DNA of 64,000 bases from JAIRVZ01 sp031553415 (GCA_031553415.1 JAVBLO010000054.1:15631-79630); one strand, 5' to 3'. Positions 1-9,166 are shown, counted from the stretch's first letter. The notes: generated from the letters alone by a model not told the origin. A program made the numbers and translations.

Positions 1-780
1 ATCAAATTCGTTAATCAGATTAACTGCAGCATCAATATCTAACAGGTTATTATATGAAATTTCTTTTCCTTGCAGTTGTTCGAAAGCTTCTTCGAATTTA
101 CCATAAAAAATGCCTCTCTGATGTGGATTTTCCCCATAACGGAGTACTTTGGCATCATCAAATGCAGAACGGAAAGCAGAGCCTTCTCCACCATCAAAAT
201 AGTTAAAGATAGCGCTGTCGTAACCTGAAGATTCTGCAAATGCTTCTTTAGCAAACCACTTACGTTCTTCTAAAGTTGTAGTCGCTCCATTTTCTTTCAA
301 TATTTCAAACAAAGGAGTATACTGATTTTTAGAAGCTACAATCACCACATCTTTGAAGTTTTTGGCAGCTGCACGAATCAAAGAAATACCTCCTATATCT
401 ATTTTCTCGATAATGCCTTGTTCGCTTGCCCCAGAAGCAACCGTTTCCCGGAAAGGATACAAATCTACAATAACCAAATCTATCTCAGGAATTTCATATT
501 CTTCCATCTGATGATTATCAGAAGCATTGTCCCTCCGGGAAAGAATTCCACCGAAAACTTTCGGATGTAATGTTTTCACCCTTCCCCCTAAAATAGAAGG
601 ATAACCGGTCAGGCCTTCAACCGAATTACAAGGATAACCTAAAGATTCTATGAATTCCTGAGTTCCTCCTGTAGAGAAAAAAGAAACTCCTTCCTGATTC
701 AACTTATCCAAAATCTGGTCTAAACCATTCTTGTGATACACCGAAATAAGGGCATTTTTAATCTTCTTTGATGTAGACAT
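1..780 (-). CDS. purH: Bifunctional AICAR formyltransferase / IMP cyclohydrolase, N-terminal part
   Basis: The reading frame starts at an ATG (778-780, read on the minus strand) and is open for 260 codons to the window edge, so the C-terminal half is missing. The protein begins MSTSKKIKNALISVY and carries the IMP cyclohydrolase (MGS-like) signatures: STGGTQEFIE, GGRVKTLHPKVFGGIL, DLVIVDLYPF and KIDIGGISLIRAAAKN. The start of the AICAR transformylase domain follows (LRYGENPHQRG). The full enzyme, usually about 510 residues, catalyses the last two steps of de novo IMP synthesis in the cytoplasm. A -7 box lies 35 bp upstream. The assignment is firm from motif order; only the truncation by the window limits it. 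Confidence 0.96.
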   Translation of the reverse strand, partial: MSTSKKIKNALISVYHKNGLDQILDKLNQEGVSFFSTGGTQEFIESLGYPCNSVEGLTGYPSILGGRVKTLHPKVFGGILSRRDNASDNHQMEEYEIPEIDLVIVDLYPFRETVASGASEQGIIEKIDIGGISLIRAAAKNFKDVVIVASKNQYTPLFEILKENGATTTLEERKWFAKEAFAESSGYDSAIFNYFDGGEGSAFRSAFDDAKVLRYGENPHQRGIFYGKFEEAFEQLQGKEISYNNLLDIDAAVNLINEFD

Positions 781-814
781 TGCTTCTTTTTTGTATAATT
801 GTTTTTAAGAGTGG

Positions 815-822
815 CAAAATTA
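815..822 (-). promoter_or_regulatory. -7 promoter box of purH
   Basis: TAATTTTG on the minus strand matches the Bacteroidetes -7 consensus TAnnTTTG and lies 35 bp upstream of the purH ATG. No good TTTG -33 element was seen at 19-20 bp. Confidence 0.5.
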
Positions 823-882
823 CATAATTTGTTTTAAAACAGCCAGAAAGTAAGATATTAAATTTACAAAAATATTCTTTGT

Positions 883-1686
883 TCAATTTACTTTTGTCAA
901 AGCTTTATCCGATTTCACAAACAAAGCGCTGATTTCATATAAAAAATATAACGGAAGAAATACTACCGTCAATGTGAACGGATCACCGGAAGGTGTAATT
1001 ATTGCCGCAAGTATCAAGGTCCCCACAATCGCATATCGCCTGTATTTATTGAAAAAAGATCTTTTTAATAAACCTAGTTTTGAAAGGAACCAAGATAATA
1101 AAGGTAATTCAAAAGCAAGTCCCATAATGAAAATCAACATGATAAAATTATCCATGTAAGAATCAAGGGATATTTCATTTGTAATGGTCGGGCTCAACTG
1201 ATAAGTAGCAAGGAAACGCAATGTCATTGGAAAAACAGTAGAATAACCTATCGCACAACCGGCAAAGAACATAACTGTGCCAAACATAAATACCCATCTT
1301 ACATTCTTCTTTTCATTGTCATATAGTGCAGGTTTTACAAAACACCATAACTCAAAAACCAAATAAGGGCAAGTACAAACAAGCGCTAACCAGAAAGATG
1401 CACTCATGTGCGTAAAAAACTGCGAAGCCAGCTTGATATTGATGATATGTACCTGAAAATCCTGATTGCAAAAATCCGGAAGGATAGATAAATGCGAACT
1501 GATTTTACACATGTATCTATACAGGAAAAAATCGGAATAACAAGGAGCCAGGATTACATTATCAAACAAATATGGCATAAAAGCAAAGCCGATTATCGCA
1601 AAAATAACCAATGCAACAATCGACCTTAATATTGTCCAGCGAAGTTCTTCCAGATGCTCCCAAAATGACAAATTTTGGTTTTCCAC
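883..1686 (-). CDS. tatC: Sec-independent protein translocase TatC
   Basis: 267 residues with the TatC hallmark N-terminus (FWEHLEELR) and six predicted membrane segments, among them residues near 20-40, 90-115, 130-155, 185-205 and 215-250. TatC is the signal-peptide receptor of the twin-arginine translocase in the inner membrane. The start is GTG: an in-frame TAG lies three codons upstream and no ATG is nearby. It follows tatA by 13 bp, so the two form a tatA-tatC operon. No tatB is present, which is usual for minimal Tat systems. At least one Tat substrate is encoded in the window, the Gfo/Idh protein at 9260-10624. Confidence 0.95.
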   Translation of the reverse strand: MENQNLSFWEHLEELRWTILRSIVALVIFAIIGFAFMPYLFDNVILAPCYSDFFLYRYMCKISSHLSILPDFCNQDFQVHIINIKLASQFFTHMSASFWLALVCTCPYLVFELWCFVKPALYDNEKKNVRWVFMFGTVMFFAGCAIGYSTVFPMTLRFLATYQLSPTITNEISLDSYMDNFIMLIFIMGLAFELPLLSWFLSKLGLLKRSFFNKYRRYAIVGTLILAAIITPSGDPFTLTVVFLPLYFLYEISALFVKSDKALTKVN

Positions 1687-1699
1687 TGATATCTAATTT

Positions 1700-1903
1700 T
1701 TAATTAGTTTTTTTGCCGGAAGAATCTTCACTATTTAGTTCATCTTCAATACCTTTCACTCCATCTTTGAAACTTTTGACTCCTTTTCCCAATCCTTTCA
1801 TCAGTTCAGGTATTTTTTTTCCTCCAAAAAGCAACAAAATAGCAAATGCTATAATGATTATCTCTCCTGTTCCTAAATTCCCCAAAAACAATAAAGTATC
1901 CAT
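1700..1903 (-). CDS. tatA: Twin-arginine translocase subunit TatA/TatE
   Basis: 67 residues: a short periplasmic N-terminus, one membrane helix (residues about 12-26, IIIIAFAILLLFGGKKIPEL), the FGGKKIPEL hinge, an amphipathic helix (GLGKGVKSFKDGVKG) and an acidic, polar tail. This is the complete TatA/E architecture and normal length. TatA oligomerises to form the translocation patch recruited by TatC. It is the first gene of the tatAC pair and is preceded by a -7 box 40 bp upstream. Confidence 0.93.
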   Translation of the reverse strand: MDTLLFLGNLGTGEIIIIAFAILLLFGGKKIPELMKGLGKGVKSFKDGVKGIEDELNSEDSSGKKTN

Positions 1904-1942
1904 AAATGTTATTAATTAAAATTCAAAGTTTAATCTGAAATG

Positions 1943-1950
1943 CAAAAGTA
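1943..1950 (-). promoter_or_regulatory. -7 promoter box of tatAC
   Basis: TACTTTTG on the minus strand (TAnnTTTG consensus), 40 bp upstream of the tatA ATG. It is divergent from the promoter of the M28 peptidase gene. No clear -33 box. Confidence 0.55.
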
Positions 1951-2012
1951 AGCATTTTATACACATTCCCTTTTATTTTCATAGTTAATTTACACAAAAA
2001 ATAAAACAGGTA

Positions 2013-2041
2013 TTGTTTTTTTCGGAAATGTAATACCTTTG
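2013..2041 (+). promoter_or_regulatory. Promoter of the M28 peptidase gene
   Basis: TTG (2013-2015) and TACCTTTG (2034-2041) are separated by 18 bp, close to the TTTG-N19-TAnnTTTG consensus of Bacteroidetes. The ATG follows 22 bp after the -7 box. Confidence 0.6.
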
Positions 2042-2063
2042 CGAATATAATTTTTTACATCAA

Positions 2064-3056
2064 ATGTCGTATAAAATACTTTTTTTATCATTGGCAGTTT
2101 TTTTGAATATATCCTGCTCAGGAGAAAAATCAAAAACCAAGCAGCCGGTTATTAATACTCAGGAAGTTATGGCAGCCCCTTCTTTCGATGCCGACAGCGC
2201 TTACATATATACCAAAAATCAGGTTGATTTCGGGCCTCGCGTACCGGGAACACCGGCTCACAAAGCTTGTGGCAACTACTTAGCCAACGAACTTCGAAGG
2301 TTTGGGGCTGAAGTGATTGAGCAGGAAACAGACCTGAAATTATATAACGGGAACATTATCCATGCTAAAAATATTATAGGTTCTTTTCAGAAAGAAAATA
2401 GCAAGAGAATTTTACTGTGTGCGCATTGGGATACACGACCGTTTGCCGATCATGATCCCAACCCGAACAATCACCATACTCCCATAGACGGTGCAAACGA
2501 TGGCGCCGGAAGTTGTGCCGTATTGTTGGAAATCGCTCGTCAAATCCAAGCTGAGCAACCCGAAGTTGGCATTGATATCATCTTCTTTGATGCGGAAGAT
2601 TGGGGCGCTCCGGCTTTCGACCGCAATAATAATCAAGATTCAGGATATTGTCTGGGATCTGAATATTGGGCAAAAAATCCGCATGTAAAAAATTATACTG
2701 CCCGTTTCGGTATCCTGTTAGATATGGTCGGAGCTCCTGATGCCGTTTTTTACAAGGAACAATTTTCCATGCAATATGCCGCAAATGTAGTTCAAAAAGT
2801 ATGGGAATCTGCTGAAGTATTGGGTTACAGCCGTTATTTCATCAATGCCATGGGAGGTGGTATTGAAGATGATCACGTCGAAATTATCCGTTATCTTCAA
2901 ATTCCATGCATTGATATTGTGCATTTCGAACCTCAATCCGAAAAAGGATTCGGATCTTATTGGCATACATTAAACGACAATATGGATAACATAAGCAAGG
3001 ATACTTTCAAAGCTGTAGGAGAAACTATTTTATATACAATATACAAAGAGTCTTGA
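2064..3056 (+). CDS. M28 family zinc peptidase / glutaminyl-peptide cyclotransferase-like lipoprotein
   Basis: 330 residues. The N-terminal signal ends in a lipobox (LNISC, Cys18), so the protein is probably lipidated and faces the periplasm or outer membrane. The M28 metal-site motifs appear in order: CAHWDTRPFADHDP (His), IDGANDGAGSCAVLLE (bridging Asp), FFDAEDWG (Glu), GGIEDDHVEI (Asp) and YWHTLNDNMD (His). In Bacteroidetes this architecture is annotated either as an M28 aminopeptidase or as a type II (animal-like) glutaminyl cyclase, which forms N-terminal pyroglutamate on exported proteins. The short DAEDWG segment and overall length fit the cyclase subgroup. The sequence alone does not settle which activity it has. 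Confidence 0.88.
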   Translation: MSYKILFLSLAVFLNISCSGEKSKTKQPVINTQEVMAAPSFDADSAYIYTKNQVDFGPRVPGTPAHKACGNYLANELRRFGAEVIEQETDLKLYNGNIIHAKNIIGSFQKENSKRILLCAHWDTRPFADHDPNPNNHHTPIDGANDGAGSCAVLLEIARQIQAEQPEVGIDIIFFDAEDWGAPAFDRNNNQDSGYCLGSEYWAKNPHVKNYTARFGILLDMVGAPDAVFYKEQFSMQYAANVVQKVWESAEVLGYSRYFINAMGGGIEDDHVEIIRYLQIPCIDIVHFEPQSEKGFGSYWHTLNDNMDNISKDTFKAVGETILYTIYKES

Positions 3057-3130
3057 AAAAACATCTTTAAATCGCAACATAAACGCATTTTAACTGTTTT
3101 ATTTACATAAGCATAAATTTTAACTCTTAA

Positions 3131-3562
3131 ATGAGAACGATAAACGAAATACAAGACGAAATTGTTGAAGAATTCTCCGGATTTGACGACTGGATGGATA
3201 AGTATGCCTTGCTGATAGAAATTGGCAACGAACTTCAACCATTAGATTCCAAATATAAAACAAACAATAATTTAATTGAAGGTTGCCAAAGTCGGGTTTG
3301 GCTACAAGCCGATTTAATGAATGGGAAAGTCATATACCAGGGGGAAAGTGATGCTGTTATTGTAAAAGGACTCGTATCTCTCCTGATTAAAGTATTGTCC
3401 GATCACACACCTGAAGAAATACTTTCATCTGATCTTTACTTTATTGATAAAATCGGATTGAAAGAGCACTTGTCTCCTACCCGTTCGAATGGATTAGTTT
3501 CCATGTTGAAACAAATGAAATTATATGCGTTGGCTTTTAAGCACACAGATTTCACAGATTAA
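3131..3562 (+). CDS. sufE: SufE-like Fe-S cluster assembly sulfur acceptor
   Basis: 143 residues. The SufE fold signatures are present: FDDWMDKYALLIEIG near residues 16-31 and the sulfur-accepting cysteine in LIEGCQSRVWL (about residue 54). The C-terminal half includes LKEHLSPTRSNGL. SufE takes persulfide sulfur from the cysteine desulfurase SufS and passes it to the SUF scaffold. No other suf genes are in the window. The last residues (HTDFTD and the stop) are encoded by the left arm of a palindromic repeat (3545-3635), so the C-terminus may have been rewritten by insertion of that element. Confidence 0.92.
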   Translation: MRTINEIQDEIVEEFSGFDDWMDKYALLIEIGNELQPLDSKYKTNNNLIEGCQSRVWLQADLMNGKVIYQGESDAVIVKGLVSLLIKVLSDHTPEEILSSDLYFIDKIGLKEHLSPTRSNGLVSMLKQMKLYALAFKHTDFTD

Positions 3563-3635
3563 TTGTATAATTATTTAACACTGGAAAGAAAGTGCAAATT
3601 CGTGAAATTTTTGGCTAAAAATCTGTGAAATCTGT
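3545..3635. repeat. Palindromic element at the 3' end of sufE
   Basis: Perfect 16-bp inverted repeat: ACAGATTTCACAGATT (3545-3560) and AATCTGTGAAATCTGT (3620-3635), with an inner stretch containing AAATTCGTGAAATT and TTGGCTA. The sufE stop codon (3560-3562) starts within the left arm. The element fills the gap to the next gene. A related element, with the same CACAGATTTCAC and TTCGTGGCTA modules, occurs at 32241-32359. Confidence 0.8.
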
Positions 3636-3649
3636 TCGAGTTTTCAAAA

Positions 3650-4180
3650 ATGAGGAAATTAAAAATAACAGAATTAAACCGGCTGACACAAGAAGGATTC
3701 AAAGAGGCTGAAAAAATACCTTTGGTTGTGGTGCTGGATAATGTAAGAAGCCTTCACAATGTAGGTTCTGTTTTCAGGACTTCGGATGCTTTCTTAGTTG
3801 AAAAAGTTTGCCTTTGCGGAATTACAGCTTGTCCACCTCATGCCGAAATCCATAAAACAGCCTTAGGTGCTGAGAACACTGTTGAATGGGTTTATTTCGA
3901 AGATACTTGCGAGGCTGTGAAACAATTAAAATCAGAAGGTTATTCAACATTAGCAATTGAACAAGCTGAAGGAAGTGTATTATTAAACGAATTTATTCCG
4001 GATAAACATAAAAAATATGCTGTTGTATTGGGGAACGAAGTAAAGGGGGTTCTGCAGGAAGCTATTGATTTATGCGATAGTTGTATTGAAATACCCCAAT
4101 TCGGCACTAAACATTCATTAAATGTTTCTGTAACAGCAGGGATTATTATCTGGGATTTTTTTCAGAAACTAAAAATATAG
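3650..4180 (+). CDS. TrmH/SpoU-family RNA 2'-O-methyltransferase
   Basis: 176 residues made up of the SPOUT catalytic domain. SpoU motif 1 is LDNVRSLHNVGSVFRTSDAF (residues about 30-49, with the Asn and Arg residues of the active site), motif 2 is VVLGNEVKGV, and motif 3 is PQFGTKHSLNVSVTAGI. There is no extra N-terminal RNA-binding domain, so the tRNA or rRNA target cannot be named. SAM is the methyl donor. It lies 15 bp upstream of the flavodoxin-fold oxidoreductase gene on the same strand. Confidence 0.9.
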   Translation: MRKLKITELNRLTQEGFKEAEKIPLVVVLDNVRSLHNVGSVFRTSDAFLVEKVCLCGITACPPHAEIHKTALGAENTVEWVYFEDTCEAVKQLKSEGYSTLAIEQAEGSVLLNEFIPDKHKKYAVVLGNEVKGVLQEAIDLCDSCIEIPQFGTKHSLNVSVTAGIIIWDFFQKLKI

Positions 4181-4194
4181 AAAACAAACAAAAT

Positions 4195-4815
4195 ATGAAG
4201 CACCTTATTATTTACGCAAACCCCAATCCCCAGAGCTTTTGCCGGGAAATTGTTGATACTTTGGCACAAGCAATAAAAACTGCAGGTAAAGAAGTAATCA
4301 TTAAAGATTTGTATGCCGAAAGATTCAATCCTGTCCTGGATATGGGAGATTTCGCTATTATGGACAAAAATGACTATCCGGCCGATGTTAAAGACGAACA
4401 TGAATTGCTTCAGGACGCATCTGTCATTACCTTTATTTATCCAATATGGTGGCTGGGAGCCCCTGCTATTCTAAAAGGTTATTTTGACCGTGTATTTGCC
4501 GAAGGATTTGCCTATTCCAAAAATGAAAAAGGTTTAGAAAAAGGTTTTACCGGAAAAAAAGCAGTCATAATCAATACAATGGGAGCAAGTCACAAGGTAT
4601 ATGAAAGGGAAGGTGTTTTGGAGGCAATAAAAAAAACCATTGATGCCGGAATTCTCGAATATACCGGATTTGAAATCGTTGAACATAAATTTTTCGGAGA
4701 AGTTGATTGCCTGGATGACGCGGCTAAGGAAAATATATTGCAAAAAGTCCGGGATTTAGGCGAAAAACTCACTACTACAAATGTTATAAGTGTAAAAACA
4801 CAAACTACCTGGTAA
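4195..4815 (+). CDS. NAD(P)H-dependent FMN oxidoreductase, flavodoxin-2 family (KefF/NQO-like)
   Basis: 206 residues. The N-terminus MKHLIIYANPNPQSF is the FMN phosphate-binding loop of the flavodoxin-like quinone reductase family. The family motif PIWWLGAPAILKGYFDRVF follows (about residues 82-100) with the NTMGAS loop downstream. Such enzymes reduce quinones or other electrophiles with NAD(P)H in the cytoplasm. It is co-directional with the methyltransferase gene and is followed after 4 bp by the pectate lyase gene, so the three may share a transcript. The physiological substrate cannot be read from the sequence. Confidence 0.88.
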   Translation: MKHLIIYANPNPQSFCREIVDTLAQAIKTAGKEVIIKDLYAERFNPVLDMGDFAIMDKNDYPADVKDEHELLQDASVITFIYPIWWLGAPAILKGYFDRVFAEGFAYSKNEKGLEKGFTGKKAVIINTMGASHKVYEREGVLEAIKKTIDAGILEYTGFEIVEHKFFGEVDCLDDAAKENILQKVRDLGEKLTTTNVISVKTQTTW

Positions 4816-4819
4816 TTAT

Positions 4820-6259
4820 ATGAAGCTATTAATCTGCAAACTCATAAGTTCATTATCGGTCTCCTTTATTATTATTTTTTCATCATACAGCATAGTAACT
4901 GAAGACAATAAAATACTCGCGTTCCCTGGTGCCGACGGATATGGCAAATATACTACCGGAGGAAGAGGAGGAAGAATAATTATTGTTGATAATTTGAATG
5001 ATTCGGGAGAAGGTAGCTTTCGCGCCGCTATTGAAGCAAAAGGAGCAAGAATTGTCATTTTTAAAATTTCCGGAACCATTCATCTGGAAAAACCTGTCAT
5101 CCTTAAAAATCCGGATATTACTATTGCCGGACAATCTGCTCCGGGAGACGGAATCTGTATTGCCGACCAGGCATTCAGGGTACACACCGATAATGTGATT
5201 ATCCGTTACATGCGATTCCGGTTGGGCGATTTGGATAAAGTAGAAGATGATGCCACAACCGGAATGCGGGGAAAAAATATTATTCTTGATCATTGTTCCA
5301 TGAGTTGGTCAATTGACGAAACTGCCTCATATTATGATAATGAAAATTTCACCATGCAATGGTGTATTTTATCCGAAAGCCTCTACAACTCTGCCCATAC
5401 CAAAGGTAAACATGGTTATGGAGGCATTTGGGGTGGAATGAGCGCCAGCTTTCATCATAATTTGTTAGCACATCACACCAGCAGGAATCCACGTTTTTGT
5501 GGCGCCCGTTATCATGAATCCACATGGAAAACAGAATTAGTCGATTTCCGGAATAACGTTATTTATAATTGGGGATACAATAGTTCTTATGCCGGAGAAC
5601 ATGGCAAAATCAATATAGTGGCCAATTATTACAAACCTGGACCTGCCACAAAGAAAAATGTAAGAAGCCGGATATTGGAAGCATGGGCAAGCGAAGATAA
5701 AAATGGGATACATGATTATGGAAGGTTTTATATTGCTGATAATTTCGTATGTGAAAATGAACTTGTTACACAAGATAATTGGAAAGGTATCGATGCAAAA
5801 AACTATGTCGAAAATGATGGGATTGATGAGAAACCCACCGGTTCAGTTTTAGATAGCATCCTTTTTGTTATCCGTGTAAAAGAAGCATATCCTTCAGGAA
5901 TGATTACAAAAACCCAAACTGCCCGGGAAACCTTTGATTCTGTTTTAAAAAATGCAGGAGCTTCATTAAAAAGAGATGCTGTAGACCAACGGGTAGTGGA
6001 AGAAACAAGTACAGGAACTGCCACTTATGGTGATTCTTACGGAGCAAAAACAGGAATTATCGACACACAGGCAAGTGTTGGAGGCTGGCCGGAATTAAAA
6101 TCACTTCGTCCCCTCAAAGACAGTGATAATGATGGTATGCCTGATAAATGGGAGATCGCTCATGGGTTGAATCCGAATGATCCCAGTGATGCAACTATTA
6201 ACTCTTTAGACAGCAAGTACAACAATATTGAAATTTACATCAATAAATTAACCAAATAA
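4820..6259 (+). CDS. Secreted pectate lyase-like polysaccharide lyase (PL1 type)
   Basis: 479 residues with an N-terminal hydrophobic signal (residues 1-28). The right-handed beta-helix begins with AFPGADGYGKYTTGGRGG, typical of Bacteroidetes pectate lyases, followed by GTIHLEKPVILKNPDITIAGQ and DHCSMSWSIDE. The probable catalytic region is HHTSRNPRFCG, which contains the Arg that abstracts the proton in PL1 enzymes. The C-terminus has a Ca2+-binding thrombospondin-3/dockerin-like stretch (DSDNDGMPDKWEIAHGLNP). It should cleave homogalacturonan by beta-elimination outside the inner membrane. It is not part of the SusCD locus, being transcribed behind the oxidoreductase gene. No T9SS C-terminal domain was seen. 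Confidence 0.88.
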   Translation: MKLLICKLISSLSVSFIIIFSSYSIVTEDNKILAFPGADGYGKYTTGGRGGRIIIVDNLNDSGEGSFRAAIEAKGARIVIFKISGTIHLEKPVILKNPDITIAGQSAPGDGICIADQAFRVHTDNVIIRYMRFRLGDLDKVEDDATTGMRGKNIILDHCSMSWSIDETASYYDNENFTMQWCILSESLYNSAHTKGKHGYGGIWGGMSASFHHNLLAHHTSRNPRFCGARYHESTWKTELVDFRNNVIYNWGYNSSYAGEHGKINIVANYYKPGPATKKNVRSRILEAWASEDKNGIHDYGRFYIADNFVCENELVTQDNWKGIDAKNYVENDGIDEKPTGSVLDSILFVIRVKEAYPSGMITKTQTARETFDSVLKNAGASLKRDAVDQRVVEETSTGTATYGDSYGAKTGIIDTQASVGGWPELKSLRPLKDSDNDGMPDKWEIAHGLNPNDPSDATINSLDSKYNNIEIYINKLTK

Positions 6260-6351
6260 TTAATTTTATATTTTTGCTTTTTCTCAAAATATGCTTGGTA
6301 AATTCATTTTATTCACTAATTTCGTTTCATAATAAATCAAAACAAAATACA

Positions 6352-6441
6352 ATGATAACTCCAACAACAAACAAATCAATTCTCTTTCAAAACTATACAA
6401 CCAAAAAGTTGTTGAGAATAGGGATGCTCAAAATCTCCTGA
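6352..6441 (+). pseudogene. 29-codon ORF, possible gene remnant
   Basis: An ATG-started frame of 29 codons (MITPTTNKSILFQNYTTKKL, then nine more residues) overlaps the 3' end of the Ca2+ ATPase gene by 14 bp. A plausible -7 box TATTTTTG lies at 6269-6276, 75 bp upstream. I do not recognise a family with confidence; the start resembles truncated N-termini of metabolic enzymes. It could equally be noise. The rest of the 6260-6427 gap is AT-rich, with only a weak ACAAC/GTTGT hairpin near 6396-6412. Confidence 0.2.
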
Positions 6442-9166
6442 AAAACCTCACAATCTCTCCAATCCAAAGGACTGCTGAAGTAGCTACAAAAATAATTACC
6501 CAATCGGAAAATTTCAATGGAACAACATTGAACATTTCTCCTCCGAAAGTTACGATGATGTATTGACCGACAATAATTAACAAGGCAACTGCTCCGGTAC
6601 CTTTCATACTTTCTTTTAATCCTGAAAACGCACTTGTTCCGGAATGAAAAGCTTTGGCATTGAACAGATTCCAGAATTGAAGCATTACAAAAATGGTAAA
6701 AAATAATGACAATTCATAAGGAGAAAGGCTGTGTACCTTCTCTGAAAAATTAAAGAAGTTAGAGAAAAATACTGATATACTGAAATCAGACAAGCTTACA
6801 ACATCTTCGTGTTTGAAATATTGCAATAGCCCGAATAAGACAACTACAAACAGAATCCCAACTCCGATAATACCTGCACCCATGGTCTTGGCAATGATAT
6901 GATCAGTTGTTTTCCGGGGCTTATCCAACATTACTTTTTCGCTTGGTGGAAGCGATGCCAAAGCCAATGCGGCAAAAGTATCCATAATCAGATTAACCCA
7001 AAGCATCTGTGAAACAGTAAGAGGTGATTCTGTACCTAAAAATGCTCCGATTAATACAATTAAACAAGCTACGACATTGATTGTCATTTGAAAAAGGATA
7101 AACCGCTGAATATTCTGGTACAGAGATCTTCCCCACATAACTGCACGGGTAATACTCTTAAATGAGTTATCTAAAATGGTTATAGCACTGGCTTCTTTTG
7201 CAACAGATGTACCATCTCCCATGGATAATCCAACTTGGGCTGCATTCAATGCCGGTGCATCGTTAGTACCGTCTCCGGTAACTGCCACCACCTGGTCTTT
7301 TTGTTGCAATAATTTGACCAATCTTTCTTTATCCATTGGGCGGGCACGCGACATAATTTTGAGATCTAAAACCCTGTTTAACAACTCAGCATCCGACATT
7401 GTGGCGAATTCCGTTCCTGTCATGTGTTGTCTGTCTGTATCCGATGCTGTCCATATCCCAACCTGACGTCCGATTTCCTTGGCAGTTCCGGGAGTATCTC
7501 CGGTTACAATTTTCACGTCTATGCCAGCGTTCAGGCAGCTTTGCACTGCTTCCGGCACATCACTCCTCACAGGATCTGAAATGGCAACAATTCCTAAATA
7601 AGTAAGATCATGTATGGCTAATTTTCCATCTTTAAATACACTATTGTTATCCGGTAAAATTTTATAAGCAAAACCTAATGTCCGCATAGCCTGGTTTTGA
7701 TATGCCAGTAACTGTTCATCAACTTTACTCTTATAATCGGATACGGCAACAGATTGATTATCAACAAGCACATCTTTACAATGAGTCAATACAAATTCTG
7801 GTGCTCCTTTCACATACAATACCTTTTTACCAAGCAACGGAGAATCAATTACAGTTCCCATATATTTACGTTCAGTAGAAAAGGTCAATAGTTCTATCAC
7901 TTTCGCATTCTCTCTCAAATTGAGATAATCAATATTCTTTTCATTCAACCAAAGCAACAAAGCCCCTTCGGTGGGATTTCCTAATGCTTTTACTTTTTGG
8001 GGATTAGAAAAATCCAGGAAAGCGGTGGAATTAACAGAAATACCTTCGGAAATAAGTTTACCCATTTCCGAGTTTTGCAATCCATCATCCGGTAAACTGT
8101 AAAAATTGGGCTCATAAATCCGCATCTGATTCTGGGTAAGTGTTCCGGTTTTATCCGTACAAATAACAGTAGCAGCTCCCATTGTTTCACAAGCATGCAT
8201 TTTCCGCACAAGATTATTAGTTGCCAGCATCCGTTTCATGCTCAACGCCAAACTTAATGTCACACTCATCGGCAATCCTTCGGGTACAGAAACAACGATA
8301 AGTGTAATTGCTATCATGACTGTTTCCAGAATATAGGTGCCTGCATCCAGCCAATCAATGTCCGTCACACTGGTAAAATACAAAACAAGGCGTGCAATGA
8401 TTATTATGGATGCTATAGCAAAACTGGCATAGGTAATCAAATCTCCCAAACGATTCAATTGCTTGTTCAATGGAGTTTCTACTTTATTTTCGATCTGAGA
8501 TCCTTCGTATACCTTCCCATATTCAGTAGCATCTCCAACTTTCAGCACCTCCATTATTCCATGGCCTTCCACTACAGTTGTACCTTTCATTGCAACATCT
8601 GAAGGATAAGTGGCCTCATCGTCAAAATCATCCGGGTCTGTTGTTTTCTTGATTATAGGCTCTCCTGTAAGCGTCGATTCATTGATTTGCATTGAAATTG
8701 CCTCTAATAATTTCCCATCGGCAGGGACTTCTTCTCCGGTCTCAAGTACGACAACATCGCCAACAACAACTTCCCTTTTAGCTATTTCACAAATATTCCC
8801 GTTGCGGATTACTTTAACCAAAGTATCATCATTTACCTGGTTGAGAACCTCAAATTTTTTATTTGCATTTAACTCGAAGGCAAATCCAACACAGGTTGCA
8901 AGCAACACTGCTATAAATATACCCAACGGTTCTAGAAAAACACTTGCTGTATGTGAATACGATCCGAAATATTCATAACAGGAAACCCCAACAGACATTA
9001 AAAGGGCGACCAAAAGTATCCGGATAATAGGGTCTTTAAATTTTTCCAAAAATTGTTTCCATATAGGTTCTTTTTCAGGAGGTGTCAGTGTATTTTCTCC
9101 GTATGTCTTACGGTTTTCCAATACTTGTTCATCTGAAAGACCTGTAAAATGCTTTTTTTTCTCCAT
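6428..9166 (-). CDS. Calcium-translocating P-type ATPase, PMCA type
   Basis: 912 residues from the ATG at 9166. A longer frame to 9253 is rejected because it would start upstream of the promoter (9198-9227). P-type ATPase motifs are complete: the actuator TGE in STLTGEP, the phosphorylated Asp338 in CTDKTGTLTQN, the ATP-binding KGAPEFVLTHC, and the hinge TGDGTNDAPAL. Membrane Ca2+ site residues are visible in VPEGLPMSVTLSLALSMKRM (M4) and NLIMDTFAALALASLPP (M6), with about ten membrane helices and a C-terminal cation-ATPase domain. This is the bacterial PMCA-like Ca2+ exporter. It lies downstream of the Gfo/Idh gene on the same strand but has its own promoter. Confidence 0.93.
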   Translation of the reverse strand: MEKKKHFTGLSDEQVLENRKTYGENTLTPPEKEPIWKQFLEKFKDPIIRILLVALLMSVGVSCYEYFGSYSHTASVFLEPLGIFIAVLLATCVGFAFELNANKKFEVLNQVNDDTLVKVIRNGNICEIAKREVVVGDVVVLETGEEVPADGKLLEAISMQINESTLTGEPIIKKTTDPDDFDDEATYPSDVAMKGTTVVEGHGIMEVLKVGDATEYGKVYEGSQIENKVETPLNKQLNRLGDLITYASFAIASIIIIARLVLYFTSVTDIDWLDAGTYILETVMIAITLIVVSVPEGLPMSVTLSLALSMKRMLATNNLVRKMHACETMGAATVICTDKTGTLTQNQMRIYEPNFYSLPDDGLQNSEMGKLISEGISVNSTAFLDFSNPQKVKALGNPTEGALLLWLNEKNIDYLNLRENAKVIELLTFSTERKYMGTVIDSPLLGKKVLYVKGAPEFVLTHCKDVLVDNQSVAVSDYKSKVDEQLLAYQNQAMRTLGFAYKILPDNNSVFKDGKLAIHDLTYLGIVAISDPVRSDVPEAVQSCLNAGIDVKIVTGDTPGTAKEIGRQVGIWTASDTDRQHMTGTEFATMSDAELLNRVLDLKIMSRARPMDKERLVKLLQQKDQVVAVTGDGTNDAPALNAAQVGLSMGDGTSVAKEASAITILDNSFKSITRAVMWGRSLYQNIQRFILFQMTINVVACLIVLIGAFLGTESPLTVSQMLWVNLIMDTFAALALASLPPSEKVMLDKPRKTTDHIIAKTMGAGIIGVGILFVVVLFGLLQYFKHEDVVSLSDFSISVFFSNFFNFSEKVHSLSPYELSLFFTIFVMLQFWNLFNAKAFHSGTSAFSGLKESMKGTGAVALLIIVGQYIIVTFGGEMFNVVPLKFSDWVIIFVATSAVLWIGEIVRFFRRF

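Noticed and set aside
8610..8978. 122-codon plus-strand frame opposite the Ca2+ ATPase gene
   Set aside because: Antisense shadow of a strongly conserved gene, Ser/Thr-rich composition from reverse-read codons.
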